Counted from the first letter of the stretch, positions 9,710 through 19,433 are shown. The stretch: DNA of 64,000 nucleotides from SM23-32 sp964434535 (GCA_964434535.1 CAYSWA010000008.1:31915-95914), one strand, 5' to 3'. Notes: a model not told the origin generated them from the letters alone. Numbers and translations are program-made.

Positions 9710-10956
9710 CGCTCCTCCAGCTTGTCGGCCGCGGGAAGCAGGAACTCCATGCACGTGCCGTGCCCCGGGCGGCTCTGCACTTCAAGTCGCGTGCCATGCT
9801 GCTGGAGGATGCGCTCCACGATGGCGAGCCCGAGCCCCGTGCCGCCCTCCCGCGTGCTGTGGAAGGGCTCGGCCAGGCGGGGTATCTCCTCCGGCGGGAT
9901 GCCCCTTCCCGTGTCGGCCACGCTCACCCGCACCCGCCGCTCCTCGCCGCCCGGCTCCGGGCGGGCCTCGATGCGCACCTCGCCCTCGCCGTCGAGGGCC
10001 TCCACCCCGTTCTTGACCAGGTTCAGCAGCACCTGCTTGATCCGGGCCGGGTCGGCGCGCACGGCGCGGCACCCCTCGGGCACCTCGACGCGGACGACGC
10101 CGGGGCCGTCGGGCCGCTCGGCGCGCACGAACTCGGCGACCTGCTCCGCCTCGGCCCGCAGGTCGCAGGCCACGGGGCGCAGCTCGTCGGGCCGGGCAAA
10201 GTCCAGCAGCCGCCCGAGCATGTCGTTGAGCCGGTCGGCGGCGCCCATGATGTTCGCGATGTAGCGCTGCTCGGGGCCCTCTTCGCCGCCGGCCCGCCGT
10301 TGCAGTATGCTGGCGAAGCCCTTGATGCCGTTGAGCGGCTTGCGTATCTCGTGGGCGAGCCCGGCGGCCATGCGGCCCAGGTCGGCCAGGCGCTCCTGGT
10401 GGCGCAGCCTCGCCTCCAGGGCGCAGAGGCGCGTCACGTCGCGGTCCACCTGCACGGCGCCGATCGGCCGTCCCGCGCAGTCCTCCACCCGGCAGGCCGT
10501 GCTGGAGATGATGCGCGGCTCCTCGCCGCCCAGCCCGCGGCGCACGGCCTCGCCCGGGGGGCGCCCGGCCAGCACCGCGGCCAGCAGCCCGGCGTGGGTG
10601 CCCATCACCTCGCCGAAGTGCCGCCCCACCGCCTCCTCCCTCGGCCGGCCCCACATCCGCTCCGCGGCGGGGTTGAAGGTGTTGATGACCCCGTCCAGGT
10701 CGGTCACGACCACGGCGGTAGGGATGCTGGCCAGGATGCTGCGCTGGAGGTTGGCCGCCTCGTCGAGCTGGCGGACCTTGAGGGCGAGCTCGCGGTTCGC
10801 CTGCTGGAGCTCCATGTCGATCTGCTCGGCGCGGCCCTTCAGCGCGGCGTATGCCTCGCTCAGCTGCGCGGTCTGCTCGCAGAACTCGGCGAACGCCTCC
10901 TCGAGCGCCCGGGCCTGCTCGGCCCCGACCGCCGCCGCTTCCTCCAGCGCCTTCAC
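9706..10956 (-). CDS. PAS-domain sensor histidine kinase (FlrB/FleS-like)
   Basis: A soluble kinase of 416 residues with no membrane segment. It has an N-terminal coiled coil (1-70), a PAS domain (about 72-185, 'SIPTAVVVTDLDGVINTFNP'), a HisKA domain with the phosphorylated His in 'GLAHEIRKPLNGIKGF', and a HATPase domain with 'NLVKNGVEAL' and 'DTGRGIP' boxes. The H-box reads HEIRKPL where most relatives have HEIRNPL or HEIRTPL. The start is GTG, with GAGGTGA upstream. Cytosolic location and pairing with the next NtrC-type gene fit kinases that sense flagellar assembly state, but no signal is visible. Confidence 0.9.
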
Positions 10957-10968
10957 CCTTAGTTCACC

Positions 10969-11379
10969 TCATCCTGCGCGGTAGAGCCGGCGCGCTCGGC
11001 CGGCCTTGATGCTGGCCTGCGCCCGGTCGGTGGCTTCCTTCTGGCTCTGCATGTAGGCCAGCAGCCGCTGCTGCACTGCCTCCTGGACGCGGCCCACCTC
11101 CTGGATGAGCTCCTCGATGCGTGCCAGCACGTCGCCGAGCTCGCCCCGGGGGTCGTGGCGCCTCTGCCCCCATCGCTGCCTGGCCGGCGCCGTCGACTCC
11201 TCGATGGCGGCGATCTGTCCCATCAGCGCCTCCACCTCGCGGCAGAGGGCCAGCACGGCGCCCGGGTCCGGCGAGGCCGCCATCAGCGCGTCCTGCCTGC
11301 GCACCAGCTCCAGCACCTCCCCGTAGAGCTCCAGCTCTCGGTGGTAGGAGTGGGCCAGTTGCTCGTGCAGCTCCTTCAT
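10969..11379 (-). CDS. FlgN/FliT-like helical protein, putative flagellar export chaperone
   Basis: A 136-residue, all-helical, charged protein starting 'MKELHEQLAHSYHRELELY'. Size, lack of signal peptide, Leu/Glu/Gln heptad character and location inside a flagellar operon match FlgN-type chaperones, which hold hook-filament junction proteins before export. Sequence similarity to FlgN is not strong by eye, so the family is an inference. The ATG overlaps the previous gene's stop by 4 bases. The preceding GAGGAG is a good ribosome site. Confidence 0.55.
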   Translation of the reverse strand: MKELHEQLAHSYHRELELYGEVLELVRRQDALMAASPDPGAVLALCREVEALMGQIAAIEESTAPARQRWGQRRHDPRGELGDVLARIEELIQEVGRVQEAVQQRLLAYMQSQKEATDRAQASIKAGRARRLYRAG

Positions 11380-11975
11380 CCGCTCTCCTCGGCTCCTTCC
11401 TCGTTCAGTGCGCTCATCGCCTTGAGCCACTCGGCCCACTCGGCCTCGCCCTCGCCGGCCTTCGCGACCTCGGCCAGCAGCTCCCGCGTCGCCTCCGCGT
11501 TGCCGGCGTTCCGCTCGCAGAGCAGCAGCATCAGCAGCAGGTGCCGGTCGTCGGGGCGCTCCTGGCGCAGCTCGCGGTAGAGGGCGGCGGCCTGGCGGAA
11601 CGAGCCGGCCCGGAAGTGCGCGTGGGCCAGGTCCTCCTCGCCGACGATCGGCTGCTCGCACGCCGTCAGCCACCTCTGCCCGGGCGGCCCGGCCGGGGCG
11701 GGGTGCTCCGGCCCCCGGGAGGGCTTTTCCTCGGGCGGCCCGGCCGGCGGCGGTGTCACGGCGGGCCGCACGCCGAGGTCGATCTTCGGCGGCAGGCTTC
11801 GCGCGGCGCTCAGCAGCGCGCTGGCCGCCTCGTAGAGCCGCCCCCGCTGCGCGTCGGTCAGCGGCTGCCAGCGGGCCGCGTCGAGCCGCTCGAAGGGGGG
11901 CGGGCTCGCCTCCTCGGCGCCCGCCGCGCACGCAAGCGCCGTGAGCGCGATCATCGCCGCAAGCGTTCGCCTCAT
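11376..11975 (-). CDS. Small exported protein with TPR-like C-terminal half
   Basis: 199 residues. The N-terminus 'MRRTLAAMIALTALACAAGA' is a clear signal peptide, possibly a lipoprotein one because 'TALAC' resembles a lipobox. A Pro/Gly/Glu-rich central linker (about 75-110) follows. The C-terminal 85 residues resemble one to two TPR units ('AHAHFRAGSFRQAAALYREL'). It overlaps both neighbours by 4 bases, so it belongs to the kinase/regulator operon. I do not recognise a named family. A periplasmic scaffold working with the large TPR protein encoded just upstream is plausible but unproven. Confidence 0.72.
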   Translation of the reverse strand: MRRTLAAMIALTALACAAGAEEASPPPFERLDAARWQPLTDAQRGRLYEAASALLSAARSLPPKIDLGVRPAVTPPPAGPPEEKPSRGPEHPAPAGPPGQRWLTACEQPIVGEEDLAHAHFRAGSFRQAAALYRELRQERPDDRHLLLMLLLCERNAGNAEATRELLAEVAKAGEGEAEWAEWLKAMSALNEEGAEESG

Positions 11976-14542
11976 CGCGCCTCCCCTTTCGGCTCGAGCG
12001 GGACCTTGCCGGAGTAGACCAGCGCCACCTTGTCGAACTCCTTGCGCAGCTCGTACTGCCGGGCGATGAGCTTCAGGGCGGCGGCGCGCAGCTCCCGGTC
12101 CGCCGACCTGAGCGCCACCTCGCGGCAGAGCCTGGCCGCCGCTTCGGGCTGTCCCCCGCGCGTCAGCAGCCCCGCCCGCACCAGGTTCGCCGCGTGGAGC
12201 ACCTCGGGGTCGGCCAGCCCGGCGGGCATCTCGTCCAGGGCGGCGAGCGCCTCCTCGGTGCGGCCCAGGTCGGCCAGGAACCCGGCGCGGGCGGCGCAGA
12301 GCCGCCCCCGCCGGTCGGCGTCCTCGGCGGCCTCCCGGCAGCCCTCCAGCAGCTCCAGGCCCAGCGCGGCCATCCCCGCCCGGCGGTGCGCGCTGACCAG
12401 GGCCGGCAGGCATTGCCAGAACTGCGGCGATTCGGCGAACGCGTTGCACATCACGTGCCCCAGCAGGGCGGCCCGCACGTGGTCGCCCGTCGCCCCGTAG
12501 GCCCTGACCAGGTCGGCGCAGGCGCTGCGGCCCCGCTCGTCGTCGATGGACCAGGCCGCCAGGTATGCTTCGTAGCGGGTGACGGCCTTCTCGTACCGCC
12601 CGCCCTCCAGGGCCATGCGGGCCAGGCGGTAGTCGGCCTCACGGGCGTAGTCGGTGCCGGCGTAGCGGGTGCGCAGCTCCAGGTATCGCTCCTCGACCTC
12701 CAGGGGCGAGGCGCCGGAGCGCTCCAGGCAGTAGGCGATGTTGTAGAGGATGCCGGGGGCGAGCGGGTGGCCGGTGGCGCCGGCCAGCGCCCGGCGGAAG
12801 CAGGTGACGGCCTCCTCGTAGCGGCCCAGTTGCACCTGGCACTGGGCGGCGTGGAGGAATGCCGAACGCTCCAGCGGGTGCGTCCCCTCGGCGTCCACCA
12901 CGGCCAGCAGGTCGCGTTCGGCGCGGGCCCACTGGCCCATCTCGTAGCGGAGCCGCCCGGCCAGGTAGCGCCCGTAGGTGCTCCAGGGCGAGCGGGGGCA
13001 TTCCTTCGAGAGCACGTCGAGCTGGTCCAGCGCCATCTCGCGCTGGCCCTCCAGCACGTAGAGGTAGGCCAGCGCGTAATACGCCTCGCCCACGTGCGCG
13101 GACTCGGGGTAGAGGATCAGGAACTCCTGCAGGGCCCACTGCGCGCCCTTGAGCGCCTCCGAGCGCGAGCGCGGCATCACGTCCAGATCGCGCACGACCA
13201 GGCCGCCGTCCCGCTGCTCGGCGCTCAGGCCCGCCGAGCCGAGGACCAGCTCCAGCGCGTGGGGGACTGAGATCGTCTCCAGGCTGGCGCTCACGACGTA
13301 GTCGGCCGGGCCGCGGTAGTCGATGGGCAGTCCGCTCGCCTCCGAGACGGCCGCGAGCACGCGGCCGATCGGGGCGGCCTGGGCGCTCAGGTGCAGCTCG
13401 CCGCCTTCGTAGGTGGCCTCGCAGCTGCCGTCGCCGTAGCGGCCGGAATCGGGCAGTATGTCGCCGGCGGCGAGCGGCCGCGTGGGGCACTCGGCCCTGC
13501 CCAGCACGGGGGCGGACATCTCGAACGGCTGCTCCCCTTCCGAAGCGGCCTGCAGGTAGATGGTGGCCCGGGCCATCGCCTTGCAGTAGGCGAGCCACCG
13601 GTTCAGCGCCGCCTCCTCGGGGTAGCGGGCCGTGTTGGCGCGCAACAGGTATGCGTGGCGGAACATCTCGCCCCACTCGCCCCGCTCGTAGAGGGCGCGC
13701 ACCGAGCCGAGCACGGCGCACTTCCACAGCTCGTCGCCCGGCCGGCTCACCGCCCGGAGCGCCTCGCAGATGCGGTGCGCCTCCTCGTGACGCCCGCTGC
13801 GGTTGAGCACACAACTGAGCCGGTAGCGGGCGAAAAGCGCCTCCGGCAGGCCCGCCTCCGCGCGCTCGGCCGCCGCCCGGTAGGCGCGCGCCGCCGAGGG
13901 GTCGTCCCCGTGCGATTCGTACTGGCGGGCCAGCTCCATCAGCTCTTGGTACGTCATCGCGCCCAGGTCGATGGCGGGCGGGGCTTCGGCGTCTTCCCTC
14001 TGAGCGCCGGCCGCCACCAGGGGGGGCGGCGGTCCGGCCGGCGCCGGCTCGCCCCGCCACCGGTCCAGCGTGAAGACGAGCACGGCGACGAACGCCGCGC
14101 CCGCCAGCAGGGCCAGGGCCGCCACGGCCTTCAGCGGCACGCGCCCCACCACCGGCAGGGGCACCTCCATGGCCTCGGGGGGCGGCTGCGCGTCGGCGGA
14201 GCCGTCCTGCCCTTCGTCCGCCCCCTGGTCCTCCTCCTCCTCCTCGCCTTCGCCCGTTTCCGGGGGGCCTTCCTCGTCGTCCTGGGATGGCTCCCCGGCG
14301 TGGCCGTCCCCGGGCGGCTCGTTCGGGGGCGGTTCTGCGCCTTCGGCCTCGGCGGGCTGCGGTGCTTCGGCCGAGACATCGGAGGACGGCTCTGCGGCGG
14401 CCGACGAAGGTTCCTCCTCTTCCCCTTCGGGTCTCACCACGGCGGAGGCTATCGTCTCCTCCTCATCACCTTCCTGGCCGGGCGGAAGCTGCCGGGGGGC
14501 GGCTTCCTCGCCGGGGGTGATCTCCCTGTCCTCGTCGCCCAT
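11972..14542 (-). CDS. Large TPR protein with acidic cytoplasmic N-terminus and one membrane helix
   Basis: 856 residues. Residues 1-130 are extremely rich in Glu, Asp, Pro and Gly. One membrane helix follows ('VPLKAVAALALLAGAAFVAV', about 131-155). The remaining roughly 690 residues form TPR-like repeats, interrupted near residues 350-420 by a segment containing 'GLPIDYRGPADYVVSASLET' that resembles the secretin/TonB short N-terminal fold. Orientation should place the TPR part in the periplasm. No catalytic motif is seen. It lies between the STAS gene and the small exported TPR gene, inside the flagellar regulatory operon. Function unknown; a scaffold role is inferred. Confidence 0.75.
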   Translation of the reverse strand: MGDEDREITPGEEAAPRQLPPGQEGDEEETIASAVVRPEGEEEEPSSAAAEPSSDVSAEAPQPAEAEGAEPPPNEPPGDGHAGEPSQDDEEGPPETGEGEEEEEDQGADEGQDGSADAQPPPEAMEVPLPVVGRVPLKAVAALALLAGAAFVAVLVFTLDRWRGEPAPAGPPPPLVAAGAQREDAEAPPAIDLGAMTYQELMELARQYESHGDDPSAARAYRAAAERAEAGLPEALFARYRLSCVLNRSGRHEEAHRICEALRAVSRPGDELWKCAVLGSVRALYERGEWGEMFRHAYLLRANTARYPEEAALNRWLAYCKAMARATIYLQAASEGEQPFEMSAPVLGRAECPTRPLAAGDILPDSGRYGDGSCEATYEGGELHLSAQAAPIGRVLAAVSEASGLPIDYRGPADYVVSASLETISVPHALELVLGSAGLSAEQRDGGLVVRDLDVMPRSRSEALKGAQWALQEFLILYPESAHVGEAYYALAYLYVLEGQREMALDQLDVLSKECPRSPWSTYGRYLAGRLRYEMGQWARAERDLLAVVDAEGTHPLERSAFLHAAQCQVQLGRYEEAVTCFRRALAGATGHPLAPGILYNIAYCLERSGASPLEVEERYLELRTRYAGTDYAREADYRLARMALEGGRYEKAVTRYEAYLAAWSIDDERGRSACADLVRAYGATGDHVRAALLGHVMCNAFAESPQFWQCLPALVSAHRRAGMAALGLELLEGCREAAEDADRRGRLCAARAGFLADLGRTEEALAALDEMPAGLADPEVLHAANLVRAGLLTRGGQPEAAARLCREVALRSADRELRAAALKLIARQYELRKEFDKVALVYSGKVPLEPKGEAR

Positions 14543-14545
14543 GGC

Positions 14546-14953
14546 CTATCCCCAGAGGGTGAACTTCTCGGCACGGCTGACCCCCGAAGGGCCCTCGCCC
14601 GGCGGGCGGTGGAACCCCAGCGCGTGCAGGTGCTCCTGCACGGCGGCCTCGTCGGCGAGCAGCGGCAGCCGCGCGGCACCGTTGACCAGCTCCAGCAGTT
14701 GCTCCTGGTAGGCGGAGACGTTCAGCAGCGCCAGGCCCTGCCCTTCCCGCGCGAGTTGCGCCGCCAGGTCCATGCAGCCCTGCAGGAAGAGGCTGCTGAG
14801 GAACTCGACGGCGGACAGGTCCAGCACCACCAGCACGGTGTCCGGCGCGCGGGCCGCCAGCACGCCCTCCCAGTCGGGCCGGCCCACCAGGGCGCGCTCC
14901 AGAACGGTCACGGTCAGCAGGCCGGGCCGGCATTCGTGTCGCAGGCGCATCAT
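14546..14953 (-). CDS. STAS-domain protein, anti-anti-sigma-factor-like
   Basis: 135 residues folding as a SpoIIAA/RsbV-like STAS domain. The motif 'LDLSAVEFLSSLFLQGCMDL' has the phosphorylatable Ser position of antagonists (the Ser pair after 'EFL'). A short tail follows. In known partner-switch systems such proteins bind RsbW-type kinases when unphosphorylated. It overlaps by 4 bases the end of a receiver gene whose C-terminal domain looks like an RsbW-type ATPase, its likely partner. The start is the first of two adjacent ATGs. Confidence 0.82.
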   Translation of the reverse strand: MMRLRHECRPGLLTVTVLERALVGRPDWEGVLAARAPDTVLVVLDLSAVEFLSSLFLQGCMDLAAQLAREGQGLALLNVSAYQEQLLELVNGAARLPLLADEAAVQEHLHALGFHRPPGEGPSGVSRAEKFTLWG

Positions 14954-15738
14954 CGGATCGCCTCGCTCAAGAGCACGGTGCGCTCCCCGTCCCGCCCGAT
15001 GAGGCGGACGTTGACGGCGAACTGCTCCCCGACGCGCTCCAGCGCTCGGGCCGGCTCGCCCTCGGCGCCGCCGGCGGCGGCCAGGGCCACCACCAGGTGC
15101 CCGCGGAACGCGCCTGCCCGGGCGGAGACGTAGGGGCCCCCGTCGCCGAGCATCGCCGCCGCCTCCACGCAGCACTGCACCAGGTCCTCGCAGCGCTTAC
15201 GGCTGAAGCCCAGGTCGTTGAAGAGCCGCCGCAGGCGCTCGAAGAGCTCGCCGTGACCGGCGGGCCCGCCCAGGTCCGCCACGCCCAGCAGCTCGGTGCC
15301 GGCGCCGGCGAGGAACTCGGCGAGCACCCCCTCGCCGAGCGGCTCCAGCCGGGCCGTCGAGCTGCGCCGCACCGTCTCGTGGCGGAAGAACTCCTCGACC
15401 CGCGCCTTCAGGGCGGCGGCGCTGCACGGCTTCACCACGTAGTCCCAGGCCTGGAGGCGGACGGCCTCCACGGCAGTCTCCAGGGAGGCGTAACCGGTCA
15501 GCACGGTGATCCCCATCCAGGGGTTGTCGGCACGGGCGCGGCGAATCAGCTCGATGCCGCCGCCACCGGCCATCTTCAGGTCGGTGATCAGGTAGTCGTA
15601 GACGCTCTCGTCGATCATGCGGGCGCCGGCCTCGGCGTCATCGGCGCAGTGGACTTCCCACCCTTCCTGCATGAACAGCTCGCGCAGTGCCCAGCGGATC
15701 GTCTCCTCGTCGTCCACTATCAGCATGCGGCGGCTCAT
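14950..15738 (-). CDS. Receiver domain fused to an RsbW-like (HATPase_c_2-type) domain
   Basis: 262 residues. Residues 1-120 are a CheY-type receiver ('LIVDDEETIRWALRELF', 'YDYLITDLKM' with the phosphoacceptor Asp, and the switch Lys in 'DYVVKPCS'). The C-terminal 130 residues resemble an anti-sigma-type serine kinase: 'RKRCEDLVQCCVEAAAML' matches the helix that in RsbW-like proteins carries the ATP-binding Glu and Asn. The usual Asn is not obvious, so catalytic activity is doubtful. It is coupled by 4-base overlaps to the kinase gene upstream and the STAS gene downstream. The likely role is to convert a phosphorelay signal into a partner switch. Confidence 0.75.
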   Translation of the reverse strand: MSRRMLIVDDEETIRWALRELFMQEGWEVHCADDAEAGARMIDESVYDYLITDLKMAGGGGIELIRRARADNPWMGITVLTGYASLETAVEAVRLQAWDYVVKPCSAAALKARVEEFFRHETVRRSSTARLEPLGEGVLAEFLAGAGTELLGVADLGGPAGHGELFERLRRLFNDLGFSRKRCEDLVQCCVEAAAMLGDGGPYVSARAGAFRGHLVVALAAAGGAEGEPARALERVGEQFAVNVRLIGRDGERTVLLSEAIR

Positions 15739-16700
15739 GCAGCCACCATGGCCGGCTCTTCGCCGGCGCGGCGGGGCAGCACCACGGTGAAGGTAGCGCC
15801 CTCGCCCGGCCGACTGGTCACCTCGATGCAGCCCCCGTGGGCCTCCACGATCTTCTTGCTGACCGAGAGGCCAAGGCCGACGCCGTTCGGTTTGGACGTG
15901 ACGTAGGGCTCGAAGAGGCGCTCGATCAGATCCTCATCGATCCCCTCCCCGTAGTCGCGGAAGCTGACGGCAACGCTGCCCGGCTCGTCGGCGCGGCCGA
16001 CTTCCACCTCGACGGCGGCGCCGGCGGGGCTGGCGTCGATGGAGTTGAGCAGGATGTTGCCGAAGACCTGCTGCACGAGCTGGGGGTCGACCTCCGCCTC
16101 GCAGTCCGCGCCGCAGGGGCTGACGCTGACCTCGACCTCGCGCTTGCGCAGGTGAGAGCTGACCGACTCGATGCTGCGCCGCACCAGCTCCTCCATGCGG
16201 CAGGGGGCCGGTCGCGGCTTGTAGTGGCGGGCGAAGTGGAGCAGGTTGTTGACGACCTTCTCCATCTTCTGGGCCTCGCGGTGCAGGTTCTCCAGCAGCA
16301 CTCCCCGCGAGTCGTCGGGATCCATCTTGGTCTGGAGCACCTCGACCGAGAGGAGGATGCCGCAGAGCGGGTTGCGGATTTCATGGGCTACCGAGGCCGA
16401 GAGCTCGCCCAGGCGGGACAGGTCGGCATGGCGGGCGATCGCCTCGCGCAGCTCGTCGGCGCGATCGGTGCAGGCGCGCAGCCGGTCGGCCGCCGCCTCG
16501 GAGAGCTCCGCCCGCAGGCCGCGCAGGTCGGCCAGCAGGCTCCGGGCCGCCCCCCGCGCGGGCCGGGAGTCGGCCAGTTCGGCCAGGCCCTCGGCCCGGC
16601 GCAGGGCTTCATCCAGGACCTGGTCGCGCCGGAGCGTGGCCCGGCGCGCGGCCGCCAGTTCGTCCAGCAGCCGACGTACGCACTGCTCGGTTCGCTGCAT
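15735..16700 (-). CDS. Soluble sensor histidine kinase
   Basis: 321 residues without membrane helices. An N-terminal helical region (1-95) is followed by HisKA with 'SVAHEIRNPLCGILLSVEVL' and a complete HATPase domain ('NILLNSIDASP', 'DYGEGIDEDLIERLFEPYVT', 'GVGLGLSVSKKIVEAHGG'). ATG at 16700 follows a GGGGGGGGAT ribosome site. A longer in-frame extension to 16772 is less likely. It is the first gene of an eight-gene operon and overlaps the receiver gene by 4 bases, its probable phosphotransfer partner. A sigma-54 type site lies about 190 bases upstream. Confidence 0.88.
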   Translation of the reverse strand: MQRTEQCVRRLLDELAAARRATLRRDQVLDEALRRAEGLAELADSRPARGAARSLLADLRGLRAELSEAAADRLRACTDRADELREAIARHADLSRLGELSASVAHEIRNPLCGILLSVEVLQTKMDPDDSRGVLLENLHREAQKMEKVVNNLLHFARHYKPRPAPCRMEELVRRSIESVSSHLRKREVEVSVSPCGADCEAEVDPQLVQQVFGNILLNSIDASPAGAAVEVEVGRADEPGSVAVSFRDYGEGIDEDLIERLFEPYVTSKPNGVGLGLSVSKKIVEAHGGCIEVTSRPGEGATFTVVLPRRAGEEPAMVAA

Positions 16701-17074
16701 ATCCCCCCCCGGGAATGCGGAAGCGTAGCTCTTTGTGCGAAGCGCGTTTGCGACGGTCAGGCTATGGAACACGACATGCCTCTTTCAAGACGGTCGCCGG
16801 CCCGGCCGCCCCCCGCGCCCCGGGCGGGACTCGGAGCGGCCGCACGGTGCGGCAGGCGGTGAGACGAGCCGGCCCGAGAGGTGGTCGCAAATAGCCTGCC
16901 AAAAGGGACTAAGCGCGATCGGGGCGCCGGGGGCCTCTGCGCAGAGGCAGCGCCCGAGGGGCAGCACGGAAGGCGCAGCGGGGGAAGAGGAGGGGCGGGA
17001 AAAAACGACGCGCGATGGGCCGATCGTCGCGCAGCCCAACCGCGCGTTTGGATATCCAACGGCCGTTTGAACTT
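16701..17074. other. Intergenic stretch: sigma-54 site plus 16-bp palindrome, otherwise no gene
   Basis: No convincing coding region lies here. It contains the sigma-54 type promoter at 16887-16901 (minus) and a perfect 16-bp inverted repeat at 16933-16948 centred about 40 bases upstream of the -24 element. The palindrome could be an activator-binding dyad. It is not followed by T residues on either strand. Confidence 0.5.
16887..16901 (-). promoter_or_regulatory. Sigma-54 promoter candidate for the kinase/receiver/STAS operon
   Basis: On the minus strand TGGCAG (16901-16896), five bases, TTGC (16890-16887). GG and GC are correctly spaced, with one mismatch in the -24 box. The predicted start is near 16876, giving a leader of about 175 bases to the kinase ATG at 16700, longer than usual. 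Confidence 0.65.
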
Positions 17075-17332
17075 TCAGCGCGGGCCCGGCCGCTCCGAAC
17101 GGGCCGCTGCGGAGCGCGGGACGGCGCCCGGGCGGGCAGCGCCCGGGCGGGCGGCGCCCGGGCGGGCGGCGAAGAAGCGCGCCTGCGTGCCGTCGGGGCC
17201 GATGGGCACGCGGACCTCCGCCCCGCAGCGTGGGCAGCGGCCCTCGTAGGCGCTCGCCTCCGCGTTGCGGTAGATGCGCCCGTACGTGTGGCAGCACTCG
17301 AAGAAGATGCCCAGGAAGGGCCTGCCGTCCAC
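17075..17332 (-). CDS. Small zinc-ribbon protein with AARPG repeats
   Basis: 85 residues starting 'MDGRPFLGIFFECCHTYGRI'. A pair of Cys-Cys and 'CPRCG' (about residues 33-37) suggest a single zinc site made with the upstream CC. The C-terminal 30 residues are a low-complexity tail containing three tandem AARPG units encoded by a 15-bp repeat (17124-17168). The ATG lies one base after the flgM stop, so it is translated from the flgM transcript. I do not recognise the family. The link to flagellar regulation is by position only. Confidence 0.6.
   Translation of the reverse strand: MDGRPFLGIFFECCHTYGRIYRNAEASAYEGRCPRCGAEVRVPIGPDGTQARFFAARPGAARPGAARPGAVPRSAAARSERPGPR
17124..17168. repeat. Three tandem copies of a 15-bp GC-only unit
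   Basis: Units at 17124-17138, 17139-17153 and 17154-17168 differ at one base. The length of 15 keeps the frame of the zinc-ribbon gene and adds AARPG pentapeptides, so copy number could vary without a frameshift. Confidence 0.85.
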
Positions 17333-17333
17333 C

Positions 17334-17627
17334 TCAGATGCCCCCGCGCAGGATCGTCTCGGCCGCCTCGCGCACGGTCTCGCTGGTGACCAGCTCGCCG
17401 CGTTCGAGCTTCTCCAGCACCTGGTGCACCCGGTCCTTGCGGTATGTCTTGGCCTGCTTGACGCGCTCGATCAGCTCTCTCAGTTCGCTGGAAACCACCA
17501 CCTCCGGCGCCTCCTCGTTTCGCGCGGAGTCAGCGGCCGCCTTCTTCAGCTCTTCGGCCCTGGCGCGGTCGGCGCGAGACAACCGATCGAAGCGGTCGTG
17601 GCCGGGTCCGCCTATCTCGTCTACCAT
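17334..17627 (-). CDS. flgM: Anti-sigma-28 factor FlgM
   Basis: 97 residues. The C-terminal half carries the FlgM pattern: 'ELRELIERVKQAKTYRKDRV' followed by 'VLEKLERGELVTSETVREAA' and ending 'ETIL', which aligns with the helices that bind FliA. FlgM holds sigma-28 inactive until it is exported through the completed hook. ATG at 17627 was chosen because of AAGGAGG nine bases upstream. Upstream in-frame extension would run through the promoter. A sigma-54 type site precedes it closely, and the flagellin gene nearby has a sigma-28 type promoter, its expected target circuit. Confidence 0.85.
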   Translation of the reverse strand: MVDEIGGPGHDRFDRLSRADRARAEELKKAAADSARNEEAPEVVVSSELRELIERVKQAKTYRKDRVHQVLEKLERGELVTSETVREAAETILRGGI

Positions 17628-17656
17628 CTGTGCGGCCCTCCTTCTGCGGACTGCCC

Positions 17657-17672
17657 TGCCAAAACCGTGCCA
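17657..17672 (-). promoter_or_regulatory. Sigma-54 promoter candidate for flgM
   Basis: Minus strand TGGCAC (17672-17667), five bases, TGGCA (17661-17657). The GG/GC spacing is exact, with one mismatch in the -12 box (TG for TT). The predicted start near 17647 leaves about 20 bases to the flgM ATG. Confidence 0.7.
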
Positions 17673-17842
17673 AAGGCCACGCGGCACACCGCTGTCCCCC
17701 AACACACCATATTATCGGAAACGCCGCCGGGCGCATTAGATTTTCCCGGCCGGATTTCGCGGGACGGGCGCCGCGCGACCGGCCCCGTCGGCCTCCAGGA
17801 CGGGCCTCAGGGGGGTGTAAGGCCCTCTCGGGCATGCAGGCG

Positions 17843-17872
17843 TTGAAGCCGCCCGGCGCCGCTGCATACAAT
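17843..17872 (+). promoter_or_regulatory. Sigma-70 type promoter for the second NtrC-type regulator
   Basis: TTGAAG (17843-17848), 18 bases, TACAAT (17867-17872). It lies about 60 bases upstream of the ATG at 17934. A housekeeping promoter here would place this regulator at the top of the local hierarchy, above the sigma-54 sites. Confidence 0.65.
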
Positions 17873-17933
17873 GCCGCATCGTGCGTCCCATGAGAACGAG
17901 AGCCGGCCACAGAGCGCTTGCCCGGGAGGAGCG

Positions 17934-19301
<1,368 letters not shown>

Positions 19302-19406
19302 AGCCCCCCGCCCCCCGGTAGTCCTCGGCCTCGTCTTCGTCCTCGTCCGTTCGGGCCTTCCCGCGCAGAGATCGCAGATGACAACCGCCGTGCCCGAAAA
19401 AAGGGC

Positions 19407-19433
19407 TAAAGTGGCGGGGCGAACGGCCGAGAA
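19407..19433 (+). promoter_or_regulatory. Sigma-28 (FliA) promoter for flagellin
   Basis: TAAA (19407-19410), 15 bases, GCCGAGAA (19426-19433). This is one base away from the TAAA-N15-GCCGATAA consensus. The predicted start is near 19440, giving a leader of about 95 bases to the flagellin ATG. Confidence 0.8.

Noticed and set aside
16933..16948. Palindrome as a terminator for the zinc-ribbon gene
   Set aside because: No T residues follow on the minus strand; an operator role is more likely.
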